Source of the DNA: Streptomyces sp. V2I9
GTDB lineage: Bacteria; Actinomycetota; Actinomycetes; Streptomycetales; Streptomycetaceae
Length of the DNA stretch: 64,000 nucleotides
Direction of reading: 5' to 3'
Assembly: GCF_030817475.1 (NCBI RefSeq)
Contig: NZ_JAUSZJ010000002.1
Location: forward strand, 2,892,001-2,956,000
Under the pieces are notes generated by a model. The model was given only the letters and a program-made list of their open reading frames with translations. It made no database searches and was not told where the DNA came from. A program made the position numbers and the translations under genes. Every line of letters begins with the position of its first letter. Within the stretch, counting starts at the first letter, position 1. Below, piece after piece: positions 27,444-36,162 of the stretch.

Positions 27444-27500
27444 ATCGACCAACTTAACGCCCGCCCCCGACACCGCATCCGCGCTCCCGGTCCGGGCGGG

Positions 27501-28778
27501 CTACTCCGCGGCCTCCGCCTGGGCCGCCTCGGTGGATATCGACCCGAGGACGCTCTCGGGGTTGCTGCCGGGTGCCACCGCGCCGCCGATCTTCTTCTTG
27601 ATCGTCTCGCTGACCGTGGCCCACGACGTCTTGCCGTAGGGGGTGAGCGTCGAGTTGGGCAGGGCCGCGAGGAACGGGCGCAGCTTCTTGTGCTTGCTGT
27701 CGGCCTCCATGGTGGCGGAGGCGCTGCCGGTGACCGGGAGCAGGTCGTACTCGTCGGCGAACTCCAGCACGTTCTCGTCGGAGTAGGCGAAGTCGAAGAA
27801 CTTGCCGATCGCCTTCCGGTTGCCGTTCTCCTTGAAGCCCATCATCCAGTCGGCGACGCCCATGGAGCCCTCGGTCGGCCCGTCGGGGCCGGGCAGCGGC
27901 ACCATGCCGACGTCGATGCCCTTGGCCTCGGCCTCGTCCATCAGGGTGGGGTGGCCGTTGAGCATGCCGACCTTGCCGGCGGTGAACGCCTCGAACGCCT
28001 TCGCCCGGTCCAGCTTGCCCGGCTCGACCGGACCGGTGAGGCCCCTGCCGACGAGGTTGTCCCGGAGCCAGCGGAACGTGGTGACGTTCTCGGCCGAGTC
28101 GATGTCGTACGCGCCGACGTCGTCCGTGTAGCCGCCGCCCCCGCTGAGCAGCCACATCAGGGTCTCGGACTGGGCCTCCTCCTCACCGAGCGGCAGGGCG
28201 AAGGGGTAGTCGACCCCCTTCGCCTTGAGCGCGGCGGCGTCACTGCGGATGTCGTCCCAGGTCTCGGGGGCGTCCAGACCGGCCTGGCCGAAGAGCTTCT
28301 TGTTGTAGAAGAGCAGCCGGGTGCTGGCGACGAAGGGCAGGCCGTACTGGGTGCCGTCGACCTTGCCCGCCTCGGCGAGCGACGGCAGGAAGTTGGCCGA
28401 GGTGCGGATCGCGAGCGTCTCGTCGGCGGAATAGAGCTTGCCCGCCTTGGCGTAGTCCGCGTACGAGCCGATCTGGGCGATGTCCGGGGCGTTGCCGGCC
28501 TTGACCATCGCGGCGACCTCGCGGCCGACGTCCTTCCAGTGCAGGACGGTGACGTCGACCTTGATCTCGGGGTGCTTCTTCTCGAAGCCCGCCGCGACCC
28601 CGCTCCAGTACTTCTCGGAGCTGTTCTCCGGCCCGGTCCCGTAGTCGGCGGCGACCAGCTTGAGCGTGACGTCGCCCGAGCCGGAGTCACCGCCGCAGCC
28701 TGCCAGGACCGCTGTCATTCCCAGCGCGGCCACCGCCGCGGTCAGACCCGTATAGCGCCGCTGCACAGCCTCGCCCAT
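27501..28778 (-). CDS. extracellular sugar-binding lipoprotein (ABC solute-binding protein, family 1)
   Basis: A 425-residue solute-binding lipoprotein. The signal is basic (VQRRYTG) with a hydrophobic run and the lipobox LAGC (Cys at about 28). The mature part has the family 1 pattern AAGFEKKHPEIKVDV, APDIAQIGSYADYAKAG, YGLPFVAST and a C-terminal hinge. It should deliver an oligosaccharide to an MsmK-type ABC importer. No permease genes are adjacent, so partners must be elsewhere. Divergence from nagK-nagA across a region with two dre-like boxes suggests an amino-sugar ligand and DasR control (inference). Confidence 0.9.
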   Translation of the reverse strand: MGEAVQRRYTGLTAAVAALGMTAVLAGCGGDSGSGDVTLKLVAADYGTGPENSSEKYWSGVAAGFEKKHPEIKVDVTVLHWKDVGREVAAMVKAGNAPDIAQIGSYADYAKAGKLYSADETLAIRTSANFLPSLAEAGKVDGTQYGLPFVASTRLLFYNKKLFGQAGLDAPETWDDIRSDAAALKAKGVDYPFALPLGEEEAQSETLMWLLSGGGGYTDDVGAYDIDSAENVTTFRWLRDNLVGRGLTGPVEPGKLDRAKAFEAFTAGKVGMLNGHPTLMDEAEAKGIDVGMVPLPGPDGPTEGSMGVADWMMGFKENGNRKAIGKFFDFAYSDENVLEFADEYDLLPVTGSASATMEADSKHKKLRPFLAALPNSTLTPYGKTSWATVSETIKKKIGGAVAPGSNPESVLGSISTEAAQAEAAE

Positions 28779-29004
28779 CCTCGTCGATCGCCTTGCTCCC
28801 GGACGGAACGCTCGATCTCGGCCGACGGCCTCTGCTCGGCCGCGGCAGGGCTTCCCTGCCGCGCACCGTCCGGATGAACTGCGATTTTCCCCCATCGCCG
28901 AGGCGGCGGTCTACACCACCGGAGTATCGCTTCGGCAACGTAAACCGGCCACGGAGCCCACAACTGGCGTGCGCACACTGGAAGTCGGGGGACCCGACCC
29001 GTAT

Positions 29005-29020
29005 CTTGGTCCAGACCTTT
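29005..29020. promoter_or_regulatory. putative DasR dre site 1
   Basis: CTTGGTCCAGACCTTT, close to the dre consensus ACTGGTCTAGACCACT with the TGGTC/AGACC core conserved. It lies about 150 nt upstream of nagK and 227 nt upstream of the sugar-binding lipoprotein. Confidence 0.75.
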
Positions 29021-29126
29021 AGGCCGGACCCATGGCGGCCGGGGTTCCTCCAGGGCGACTTTTCGGCGGAAAACGCTCCGCCTTCACGCTCCCATCATTT
29101 TGTATGGATGCGTAACAAACCGCTCT

Positions 29127-29142
29127 AGTGGACTAGACCTTT
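29127..29142. promoter_or_regulatory. putative DasR dre site 2
   Basis: AGTGGACTAGACCTTT, close to the dre consensus with the CTAGACC core conserved. It ends 27 nt before the nagK GTG, so DasR bound here should block transcription or initiation. Confidence 0.75.
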
Positions 29143-29169
29143 TGGGGCCGGCGGGCGAAACTGTCTCCC

Positions 29170-30102
29170 GTGAGACATGTCATCGCCCTCGATGTGGGCG
29201 GCACCGGAATGAAGGCCGCCCTGGTCGGGACCGACGGCACCCTCCTCCACGAGGCGCGGCGGGCCACCGGCCGGGAGCGTGGCGCCGACGCGGTCGTCGA
29301 GACCATCCTCGCGTTCGCGGCGGAGCTGCGGGCCCACGGCGAGGAGCACCTCGGCGAGAGCGCCGTCGCCGCCGGGGTCGCCGTGCCCGGCATCGTCGAC
29401 TCCGGAAAGGGCATAGCGGTGTACGCCGCGAACCTGGGCTGGCGCGACGTACCGCTGCGCGCCCTGCTCTCCGAGCGGCTGGGCTCCCTCCCGGTCGCCC
29501 TCGGCCACGACGTGCGCACCGGCGGGCTCGCCGAGGGGCGCATCGGGGCGGGGCGCGGGACGGACCGCTTCCTCTTCGTCCCGCTCGGCACCGGGATCGC
29601 GGGCGCCATCGGCATCGCGGGCGCCATCGAGGCGGGGGCCCACGGGAACGCGGGCGAGATCGGCCACATCGTGGTCCGCCCGGACGGCCCCGACTGCAGC
29701 TGCGGCCAGCGCGGCTGCCTGGAGACGCTGGCCTCGGCCGCCGCGGTGACGCGGGCGTGGGCCGCCGCCTCCGGGGACCCCGAGGCGGACGCCGCGGACT
29801 GCGCGAAGGCGGTCGAGTCGGGCGACCCGGCGGCGATCGCGGTCTGGCGCGACGCGATCGACGCGCTCGCCGCCGGCCTGGTCACCGCGCTCACCCTCCT
29901 CGACCCCGGGACGCTCGTCATCGGTGGCGGACTCGCCGAAGCCGGGGAAACCTTGTTCACACCACTGCGTGCGGCCGTCGAGGAACGCGTCACGTTCCAG
30001 AAGCTGCCCCACATCGTCCCGGCGGCCCTCGGGGACACCGCCGGATGCCTGGGCGCGGGGCTGCTCGCCTGGGATCTACTCTCCACGGAGGTATCCGCCT
30101 GA
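29170..30102 (+). CDS. nagK: ROK family N-acetylglucosamine kinase
   Basis: A 310-residue cytoplasmic sugar kinase. The ATP-phosphate motif is seen at the N-terminus (ALDVGGTGMKAALV), with the catalytic region around GHDVRTGG, the second phosphate motif LGTGIAGAIGIAG, and the ROK zinc motif CSCGQRGCLE from about residue 176. It is followed directly by nagA (stop and start share TGATG), so the operon would phosphorylate GlcNAc and deacetylate GlcNAc-6-P. The Streptomyces nagKA pair is a known DasR target, and the dre-like box just upstream fits that. Confidence 0.93.
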   Translation: MRHVIALDVGGTGMKAALVGTDGTLLHEARRATGRERGADAVVETILAFAAELRAHGEEHLGESAVAAGVAVPGIVDSGKGIAVYAANLGWRDVPLRALLSERLGSLPVALGHDVRTGGLAEGRIGAGRGTDRFLFVPLGTGIAGAIGIAGAIEAGAHGNAGEIGHIVVRPDGPDCSCGQRGCLETLASAAAVTRAWAAASGDPEADAADCAKAVESGDPAAIAVWRDAIDALAAGLVTALTLLDPGTLVIGGGLAEAGETLFTPLRAAVEERVTFQKLPHIVPAALGDTAGCLGAGLLAWDLLSTEVSA

Positions 30103-31259
30103 TGGCCGGACGCGCAGCAGACAGCACGGTTCTCTCCGGCGCCCGGGTGGTGCTCCCCACCGGTACCGTCGAGGACGGCCGGGTGGCCGTCGAGGGCGCC
30201 CGGATCGCCGCCTCCGCCCCGGAGGACGCCCGGACCGTGGACCTCACGGGCCACTGGGTGGTCCCCGGCTTCGTGGACATGCACAACCACGGCGGCGGCG
30301 GGGCCTCCTTCACCTCCGGCACCGCGGACGAGGTCCTGACCGGCATCCGTACGCACCGCGAGCACGGCACCACCACGATGGTGGCCTCCACGGTCACCGG
30401 GGAGATGGACTTCCTCGCCCGGCGCGCGGGTGAGCTGTCCGAACTGGTCGAGCAGGGCGACCTGGCCGGCATCCACTTCGAGGGCCCGTTCATCTCGCCG
30501 TGCCGCAAGGGCGCCCACAGCGAGCAGCTGCTGCGCTACCCGGACCCGGCCGAGGTCCGCAAGCTGGTGGACGCCGCGCGCGGGGCCGCCCGGATGGTCA
30601 CCCTCGCCACCGAGCTGCCCGGCGGCCTCGACTCGGTACGGCTCCTCGCCGAGCTGGGGGTCATCGCCGCGATCGGCCACACGGACGCCACGTACGAGCA
30701 GACGGTGGAGGCCATCGACGCGGGCGCGACCGTCGCCACGCACCTGTTCAACGCGATGCCGCCGCTGGCCCACCGCGAGCCCGGCCCGATCGCCGCCCTG
30801 CTGGAGGACGAGCGGATCACCGTCGAGCTGATCAACGACGGCACGCATCTGCACCCGGCCGTCCTGGAGCTGGCCTACCGCCACAAGGGCGCGGGCCGCG
30901 TCGCGCTGATCACCGACGCGATGGACGCCGCAGGCTTCGGTGACGGGGAGTACCAGCTCGGCCCGCTCGCGGTCGAGGTCCGCGAGGGGGTCGCCCGGCT
31001 GGTGGAGGGCGGCTCGATCGCCGGCTCCACCCTCACCCTGGACACCGCGTTCCGCCGGGCGGTCACGCTCGACCGGATTCCCGTCGAGGACGTCGTGCGG
31101 TCCATCTCCGCCAACCCGGCCCGGCTGCTCGGCGTCGATGACCGCGTCGGCTCGCTCGAACCGGGCAAGGACGCCGACCTGGTCGTCCTCGACGAGGACT
31201 TCGTCCTCAAGGGCGTCATGCGGCGGGGCGAGTGGATCGTCGAGCCGAAGACCGCGTAG
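30102..31259 (+). CDS. nagA: N-acetylglucosamine-6-phosphate deacetylase
   Basis: A 385-residue amidohydrolase-superfamily enzyme converting GlcNAc-6-P to GlcN-6-P and acetate. Metal and catalytic residues are seen in order: H61 and H63 (DMHNHGGGG), E127 (HFEGPFIS), H193 (IGHTDA), H214 (THLFNAM) and D272 (LITDAM). Its ATG overlaps the nagK stop by one base, so the genes are translationally coupled. GlcN-6-P feeds glycolysis through NagB and is the effector that releases DasR, so this operon controls its own inducer. Confidence 0.95.
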   Translation: MAGRAADSTVLSGARVVLPTGTVEDGRVAVEGARIAASAPEDARTVDLTGHWVVPGFVDMHNHGGGGASFTSGTADEVLTGIRTHREHGTTTMVASTVTGEMDFLARRAGELSELVEQGDLAGIHFEGPFISPCRKGAHSEQLLRYPDPAEVRKLVDAARGAARMVTLATELPGGLDSVRLLAELGVIAAIGHTDATYEQTVEAIDAGATVATHLFNAMPPLAHREPGPIAALLEDERITVELINDGTHLHPAVLELAYRHKGAGRVALITDAMDAAGFGDGEYQLGPLAVEVREGVARLVEGGSIAGSTLTLDTAFRRAVTLDRIPVEDVVRSISANPARLLGVDDRVGSLEPGKDADLVVLDEDFVLKGVMRRGEWIVEPKTA

Positions 31260-31291
31260 CCGGCCGGGTGAGCACGTAACGAAGCGATGGA

Positions 31292-31318
31292 GGTCGGCCC
31301 GCGGGACTTGGGCCGACC
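31292..31318 (+). terminator. hairpin after nagA
   Basis: Perfect 9-bp inverted repeat GGTCGGCCC / GGGCCGACC with a 9-nt loop, 33 nt after the nagA stop. It probably separates nagKA from the next kinase gene. Confidence 0.6.
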
Positions 31319-31404
31319 GCCCTCGCTTTGACATGATCATCGGAATTGCGGACCGTCGGCGGTCCGCTCGCCGCTGGGCCACGCACCGAGGGAGGGACCG
31401 GCAG

Positions 31405-32331
31405 GTGATCCTGACCGTCACCCTGAACACCGCGCTCGATGTGACGTACACCGTCGACGCGCTCGTCCCGCACGGCAGCCACCGGGTCGGCGAGGTCACC
31501 GAACGCCCCGGCGGCAAGGGGATCAACGTCGCCCGCGTGCTGGGGGCCCTCGGCCACGACAGCGTGGTCACCGGCTTCGCCGGCGGCCCGACCGGGGACG
31601 TCCTGCGCTCCCTCCTCGCCCCGCTCCCGCCGCGCGACGCCCTCGTGCCGGTCGCCGGGAACACCCGTCGCACGCTCGCGATCACCGACCGCTCGACCGG
31701 CGACACCACCCAGCTCAACGAACCCGGACCGCAGGTGGGCCCCGCCGAATGGGCCGCCTTCCTGCGGACGTACGAGGAGCTGCTGGCCGACGCCGACGCG
31801 GTCGCGCTCTGCGGCTCCCTGCCGCCCGGCATCCACGTCGGGGCCTACGCGGAACTGATCCGGATCGCCCGTGCCGCCGCCGTGCCCGTCCTGCTGGACA
31901 CCAGCGGCGAACCGCTGCGCCGGGGCATCGCCGCCCGCCCCGACCTGGTCAAGCCGAACGCGGAGGAGCTGGCCCGGCTGACCGGCTCCCGCGACCCCCT
32001 GCGCGCGGCCGGCGACGCCCGCCGCCGCGGAGCCCACGCGGTGGTCGCCTCGCTCGGCCCGGACGGGGTGCTCGCGCTCACCCCGGACGGCGTCTGGCGG
32101 GCCGCCCCGCCCGCGCCGGTGCGCGGCAACCCGACCGGCGCGGGCGATTCCGCGGTGGCCGGACTGCTCTCGGGCCTGGCCGAGGGCCTGGACTGGCCGG
32201 AGCGGCTGGCCCGCGCGGTGGCCCTGTCGACGGCGACGGTGCTGGCCCCGGCGGCCGGCGAGTTCGACGCGGCGGCCTACGCGGAGCTGCTGCCGCGCGT
32301 CACGGTGGAGCCGCACACGCCGACGCCCTGA
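31405..32331 (+). CDS. PfkB family carbohydrate kinase (1-phosphofructokinase-like)
   Basis: A 308-residue ribokinase-fold sugar kinase. The N-terminal PfkB signature is TVTLNTALDVTYTVD then RPGGKGINVARVLGALG. The C-terminal signature with the catalytic Asp is GNPTGAGDSAVAGLLSG. This pattern is that of 1-phosphofructokinase/tagatose-6-phosphate kinases acting on sugar phosphates. GTG at 31405 has GGGAGGG about 9 nt upstream. Location directly after nagKA suggests amino-sugar or fructose-phosphate metabolism, but no fru PTS genes are adjacent. Confidence 0.9.
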   Translation: MILTVTLNTALDVTYTVDALVPHGSHRVGEVTERPGGKGINVARVLGALGHDSVVTGFAGGPTGDVLRSLLAPLPPRDALVPVAGNTRRTLAITDRSTGDTTQLNEPGPQVGPAEWAAFLRTYEELLADADAVALCGSLPPGIHVGAYAELIRIARAAAVPVLLDTSGEPLRRGIAARPDLVKPNAEELARLTGSRDPLRAAGDARRRGAHAVVASLGPDGVLALTPDGVWRAAPPAPVRGNPTGAGDSAVAGLLSGLAEGLDWPERLARAVALSTATVLAPAAGEFDAAAYAELLPRVTVEPHTPTP

Positions 32332-32355
32332 CCACGCGGGCGGTGATCAGGGCGT
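32323..32355. terminator. bidirectional hairpin between pfkB-like gene and CBM gene
   Basis: Perfect 9-bp inverted repeat ACGCCCTGA / TCAGGGCGT with a 15-nt loop, overlapping the pfkB-like stop codon and lying between convergent genes. Confidence 0.55.
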
Positions 32356-32373
32356 CCGTACGGAACGTGGCGG

Positions 32374-33390
32374 TCAGCCGCTCTTCTTGATGTGGCCGGA
32401 CTTCAGCTCCAGCTGGTCGAGATTGGCGTCGCACTGGTCGCCCGTCTCGCAGGACAGCTTGAGGGTGTTGGCTCCCTTGTCGAGCTGGACGTACGCGAAC
32501 GTGTTCGTCCACCCCTTCTCCAGGTCGCCCTCGGGAGCCTGCGCGAAGTTCTTCATGTTGATGGAGCGGGGCTCCTGGTCGTTGACCGTCAGGGTCGTCT
32601 TCGCGTCCCTGCCGGGCACGCCGTAGGTCACGTACAGGGTGTACGCGCCGGCCTCGGGCACCTCCACCGACCAGGTGGCCGACCGGCCGACCTCGTTCAG
32701 GTTGATGTAGTTGCCGTTGGCGCCCTTGGCGCCCTTGACCGAGGAGTCCAGGGCCGCGGTGCCGCCCAGCGTCAGCGTCGCCGCGTCCTGCTTCGGCAGC
32801 TCGACCGGCTTCGGCGTCTCCTGCGGCTTCTCCTTCTCCGGCTTCTTCGACTCCTCGACCTCGCCGGCGGGCCCCTGCGAGGAGGTCGCCTCGTCCTTCT
32901 TGTCGTCCTTGTCGCCGTCGTCGCCCGTGAGCAGGGCGGCTCCGATGCCGATGAGGACGACCGCGACCACGGCGACCGCCGCGATCAGGAGCGCCTTGGT
33001 GTTCGGGCCGCCGCGTCCGGGACCGCCGCCGTGGCCGGCGCGGGCCGGGGGCTGCCCGTGGTGCGCGCCGCCGCCGGGGTAGGTCTCGGGGGCCGCGTAC
33101 TGCGGGTTCGGCCGGGTGTACTGCGGCGCGGGCTGGCCGTAGCTCTGCTGGGGCGGGTAGCCGTACCCGCCCTGCTGCTGCGGGGCCTGCTGCTGCCCGT
33201 ACTGGCGTTCACCGACGGCGCGCACCTGGTTGTAGGACGTTCTGGGCACGCCGGGCTGCGCGGCCGGCCCCGGGTAGCCGTAGCCGCCCTGGCCGGGCGC
33301 CTGGGCGCCCGACGCCTGCCCGTCCGCGTACAGATAGCCGAACGGATCGTCGTCCTCGGGCTTGCTCGCGCCGTTGTTTCCGGCCGTCAT
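32374..33390 (-). CDS. membrane-anchored carbohydrate-binding (CBM35-like) protein
   Basis: A 338-residue protein. The cytoplasmic N-terminus (1-125) is very rich in Gln, Gly, Pro and Tyr (GYGYP, QQQ repeats), then a single membrane segment (LLIAAVAVVAVVLIGIGAAL) and a Lys/Glu/Pro-rich stalk. The extracellular domain (about 200-330) has the beta-sandwich pattern of CBM35/CBM6 (TWSVEVPEAGAYTLYVTYG, GANTLKLSCETGDQCDANLD). It probably tethers polysaccharide at the cell surface. ATG at 33390 is preferred (GGAG about 10 nt upstream) to one at 33411. It is convergent with the pfkB-like gene. Confidence 0.82.
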   Translation of the reverse strand: MTAGNNGASKPEDDDPFGYLYADGQASGAQAPGQGGYGYPGPAAQPGVPRTSYNQVRAVGERQYGQQQAPQQQGGYGYPPQQSYGQPAPQYTRPNPQYAAPETYPGGGAHHGQPPARAGHGGGPGRGGPNTKALLIAAVAVVAVVLIGIGAALLTGDDGDKDDKKDEATSSQGPAGEVEESKKPEKEKPQETPKPVELPKQDAATLTLGGTAALDSSVKGAKGANGNYINLNEVGRSATWSVEVPEAGAYTLYVTYGVPGRDAKTTLTVNDQEPRSINMKNFAQAPEGDLEKGWTNTFAYVQLDKGANTLKLSCETGDQCDANLDQLELKSGHIKKSG

Positions 33391-33533
33391 CCCTGGGTCA
33401 CTCCTCACCATGTCGCCAGCCGTCGCCGACCGGCCGAGCCTACCCCGAACGGAGCAGCCCCCGGCGTGCGCTCATGACCTCCGGCGACCTGCGGGGAACG
33501 GGTACGGGGTAGGGGAGAAACGGGCTGTGAACG

Positions 33534-35189
33534 TCATCCCGCCCTGCGGTGAACCTTCGAACGGGACCGCTTCTCCACGTACATCCGCTGGTCGGCGGAG
33601 CGCAGAACCTCTTCCACGCTCATCCCGCACTCCGCCCAGCCGATGCCGAAGCTCGCTCCGACCCGGACCGCGCGACCATCGACCCTTATGGGCGGAATGA
33701 TGGCATTTCTCAGACGAACGGCCAGGTCAGCGGCGTCCGCCGCTCCGAGGCCGTCCGCGAGGACGACGAATTCGTCACCTCCGAGCCGGGCGACGGTGTC
33801 GCCGTCCCGTACGCAGGTGCTCAGCCGCCGGGCGACCTCGATGAGCACGGCGTCCCCGGTGTGGTGGCCGAAGCGGTCGTTGATGGACTTGAAGCCGTCG
33901 AGGTCGCAGAAGAGGACCGCGAGCCCCTTCGTCCCGTCGTCGCGCTCCGGGTCGGGGGCCTCCGCGTGCACATGGTGGTCGAAGGGCCCGCCGCCGGGGG
34001 CCGCGTCCCCCTCGTACCCGTCCGCCTGGTAGCCGTGGGTCAGGGACGACTCGACGTCCCCGTACGCGGCGTCCAGCGCCTCGATCGCGGTGGCGGCCGG
34101 GGTGTGCGGCCGCTCGCAGATCCGGGCGCTGAGCCGCGTCTTCAGCTCGGCGCTGTTGGGCAGTCCGGTCAGCGCGTCGTGCGAGGCGCGGTGGGCGAGG
34201 TTCAGCTCGTGCCGCTTGCGCTCCTCGATGTCCTCGACGTGGGTGAGCAGGAACCGCGGCCCGTCGGCGGCGTCCGCGACCACCGAGTTGCGGAGCGAGA
34301 CCCAGAGGTAGGTGCCGTCGCGGCGGCTCAGCCGCAGTTCGGCCCGGCCGCCCTCGGCGGAGGTGCGCAGCAGGGTGCCGATGTCCTCGGGGTGGACCAG
34401 GTCGGCGAAGGAGTAGCGGCGCAGGACGGAGGCGGGGCGGCCGAGGAGGCGGCAGAGGGCGTCGTTGGTGCGCAGCAGCCGGCCGTGCTGGTCGCCGCCC
34501 ATCTCCGCGATGGCCATGCCGCTGGGCGCGTACTCGAACGCCTGCCGGAAGGACTCCTCGCTGGCCCGCAGGGCCTGCTGCTCCCGCTCCAGCCGGACCA
34601 GCGCGCGCTGCATGTTGGCGCGCAGCCGGGCGTTGCTGATGGCGATGGCGGCCTGGGAGGCGTACATCTGGAGCGCTTCGCGCCCCCACGCGCCGGGGCG
34701 GCGTCCATTGCGGGGCCGGTCGACGGATATGACCCCGAGGAGGTCCCGGCCACCCCCGGAGGCGTACATCGGGGCGTAGAGCCGGTCCAGCGGGTGCCAC
34801 TCGTCCTCGAACCGGGGTTCGGGCCCCTCGGTGTGCCACTGGGGCACGTCGTCGTCGAGGAGGACCCAGCCCTCGGTGTGCGGGATGAACCGGAGCTCGT
34901 CCCACGCCTCGCCCATCGACAGCCGGCGCTCCCAGGAGGCGCGGGAGCCGACGCGGCCGGTGATCAGGGCCTCCGCCGCGGCGTTGCCCGCGAAGGCGGC
35001 GATGACGAGATCACCGTCGGGCCGGACCAGGTTGACGCAGCCCAGCTCGTAGCCGAGGCCCGCGACGATGCCGTCGGCCACGCTCTGGAGGGTGTCCGCC
35101 AGGCTCCGGGCCGTGTTGAGGTCGGCGACGGCCTGATGCAGCTGCCGCATGGTCGCCAGGCGGACGTACGGCTCCGACTCGGCCTCCAT
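33534..35189 (-). CDS. cdgB: diguanylate cyclase with GAF-PAS-GGDEF architecture (CdgB-like)
   Basis: A 551-residue soluble c-di-GMP synthase. A GAF domain (about 15-175), a PAS/PAC domain (about 200-315, with YLWVSLRNSVVAD) and a GGDEF domain follow. GGDEF is intact at 470-474, and an inhibitory I-site RDGD (R461, D464) lies five residues before it. An insert of acidic, poorly conserved residues splits the GGDEF N-terminal part. CdgB of S. coelicolor has this order and controls development as part of the BldD/c-di-GMP network. ATG at 35189 fits the conserved N-terminus (MEAESEPYVRLA); an ATG at 35231 is also in frame. A CRP-like palindrome lies upstream. Confidence 0.92.
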   Translation of the reverse strand: MEAESEPYVRLATMRQLHQAVADLNTARSLADTLQSVADGIVAGLGYELGCVNLVRPDGDLVIAAFAGNAAAEALITGRVGSRASWERRLSMGEAWDELRFIPHTEGWVLLDDDVPQWHTEGPEPRFEDEWHPLDRLYAPMYASGGGRDLLGVISVDRPRNGRRPGAWGREALQMYASQAAIAISNARLRANMQRALVRLEREQQALRASEESFRQAFEYAPSGMAIAEMGGDQHGRLLRTNDALCRLLGRPASVLRRYSFADLVHPEDIGTLLRTSAEGGRAELRLSRRDGTYLWVSLRNSVVADAADGPRFLLTHVEDIEERKRHELNLAHRASHDALTGLPNSAELKTRLSARICERPHTPAATAIEALDAAYGDVESSLTHGYQADGYEGDAAPGGGPFDHHVHAEAPDPERDDGTKGLAVLFCDLDGFKSINDRFGHHTGDAVLIEVARRLSTCVRDGDTVARLGGDEFVVLADGLGAADAADLAVRLRNAIIPPIRVDGRAVRVGASFGIGWAECGMSVEEVLRSADQRMYVEKRSRSKVHRRAG

Positions 35190-35556
35190 CGCTCGCACCC
35201 CCGGGACCTCGACAGCAACTCCAGGTTTCATATCGACGTACTTGTCGTAGTGTCACGGCCACTGAATCACAGTGAGCTGTGCACCCGGTACACAGGGTCA
35301 GCAGAAAATGGACTCTGTGACTCAAGTCACAACAGATGTCCGGGGGGTGCTGGTGACGCAGGGCAACGACGGTCGTTGTGCGACCACCGGGACGGCCGGC
35401 CCCGGACGGAGTGCGCCCGCGTACGCCCCACGGCCGGGGACGCGTCCGCATCCGTCGCCGGGAGCCGCCGTGCGACGCCGTCCTCCGGTGGTCCTAGGAC
35501 CCGCCTGGTCCTCCGGCCCGATGCGGACGCCCGGCCTCCGCGGTTAGCGTCTCCCT
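35190..35556. other. 367-nt divergent region between cdgB and flavin reductase gene
   Basis: Contains nested AGTG/CACT inverted repeats at 35249-35274, which could be BldD- or CRP-type half-sites, and a perfect CRP-like palindrome at 35316-35331 (listed separately). No gene is supported. Confidence 0.5.
35316..35331. promoter_or_regulatory. CRP-like palindrome upstream of cdgB
   Basis: TGTGACTCAAGTCACA, a perfect inverted repeat matching both the CRP box TGTGA-N6-TCACA and the reported Streptomyces Crp pattern GTG-N6-GNCAC. It is 127 nt upstream of the preferred cdgB start. Confidence 0.65.
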
Positions 35557-36120
35557 GTGCTCCGGACGAAACCCCCCACCCCCCGCCCCGTGCCCATCCC
35601 CCATGCTGAGGGAGTGAGCAACGACGAGTTCCGCGCCGCACTCGCCCGGCTGGCCGCCGGCGTGGTGCTGGTCACCGCCCAGGAGCCGCCTCTCGACGAG
35701 GACGGCAGGGGCGAGGACGTCGGCATGACGGCGACCGCCTTCATGTCCGTCTCCCTGGAACCGCCCCTGGTGATGGTGAGCCTGCGCAACGGCTCCCGGA
35801 TGGACGACCTGCTGGAGGAGCAGCCGCTGTGGGCGGTCTCCTTCCTGGCCGCGAGCCAGCGGCACATCGCGGGCCGGTTCGCGATGAAGGGCCGGATCAG
35901 CGACCGGCTGCTGTTCGAGGACATCCCGTACGTACGGGGCGGAACGGCGCACGCACCGCTGATCGGCGGAGCGCTGGCGACGCTGGAGTGCCGCACCGAG
36001 CAGCGCGTGGTGGCCGGGGACCACACCCTGGTGATCGGCCGCGTGCTCACGGCGGAGCTGCCGAGCCCTGAGGGCGACCCGCTGACGTACTTCAAGGGCC
36101 GCTACCGTCACCTGGGGTGA
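35557..36120 (+). CDS. flavin reductase family protein
   Basis: A 187-residue FMN-binding split-barrel protein (HpaC/ActVB type). The conserved GVVLVTA, VGMTATAFMSVSLEPPLVMVSL and FAVSFLA-like (seen as WAVSFLAASQRHIAGRFA) segments place it in the short-chain flavin reductases, which supply reduced flavin to monooxygenases. A C-terminal TYFKGRYRHLG matches the family end. GTG at 35557 gives the full product; an in-frame GTG at 35614 (SNDEFRAALARLA) is closer to the conserved start, but its GAGGGA touches the codon. No monooxygenase is adjacent. Confidence 0.88.
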   Translation: MLRTKPPTPRPVPIPHAEGVSNDEFRAALARLAAGVVLVTAQEPPLDEDGRGEDVGMTATAFMSVSLEPPLVMVSLRNGSRMDDLLEEQPLWAVSFLAASQRHIAGRFAMKGRISDRLLFEDIPYVRGGTAHAPLIGGALATLECRTEQRVVAGDHTLVIGRVLTAELPSPEGDPLTYFKGRYRHLG

Positions 36121-36162
36121 CGGGCGGGGCCCCGCCCGGAAGGCACCGGTCCGCCGTCCGGT

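Larger units (their letters stand above)
28779..29169. other. 391-nt divergent regulatory region between sugar-binding lipoprotein and nagK
   Basis: Holds the promoters of both divergent genes. Two DasR-type dre-like boxes are seen (listed separately): one central, one just before nagK. No gene is supported within it. Confidence 0.6.
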
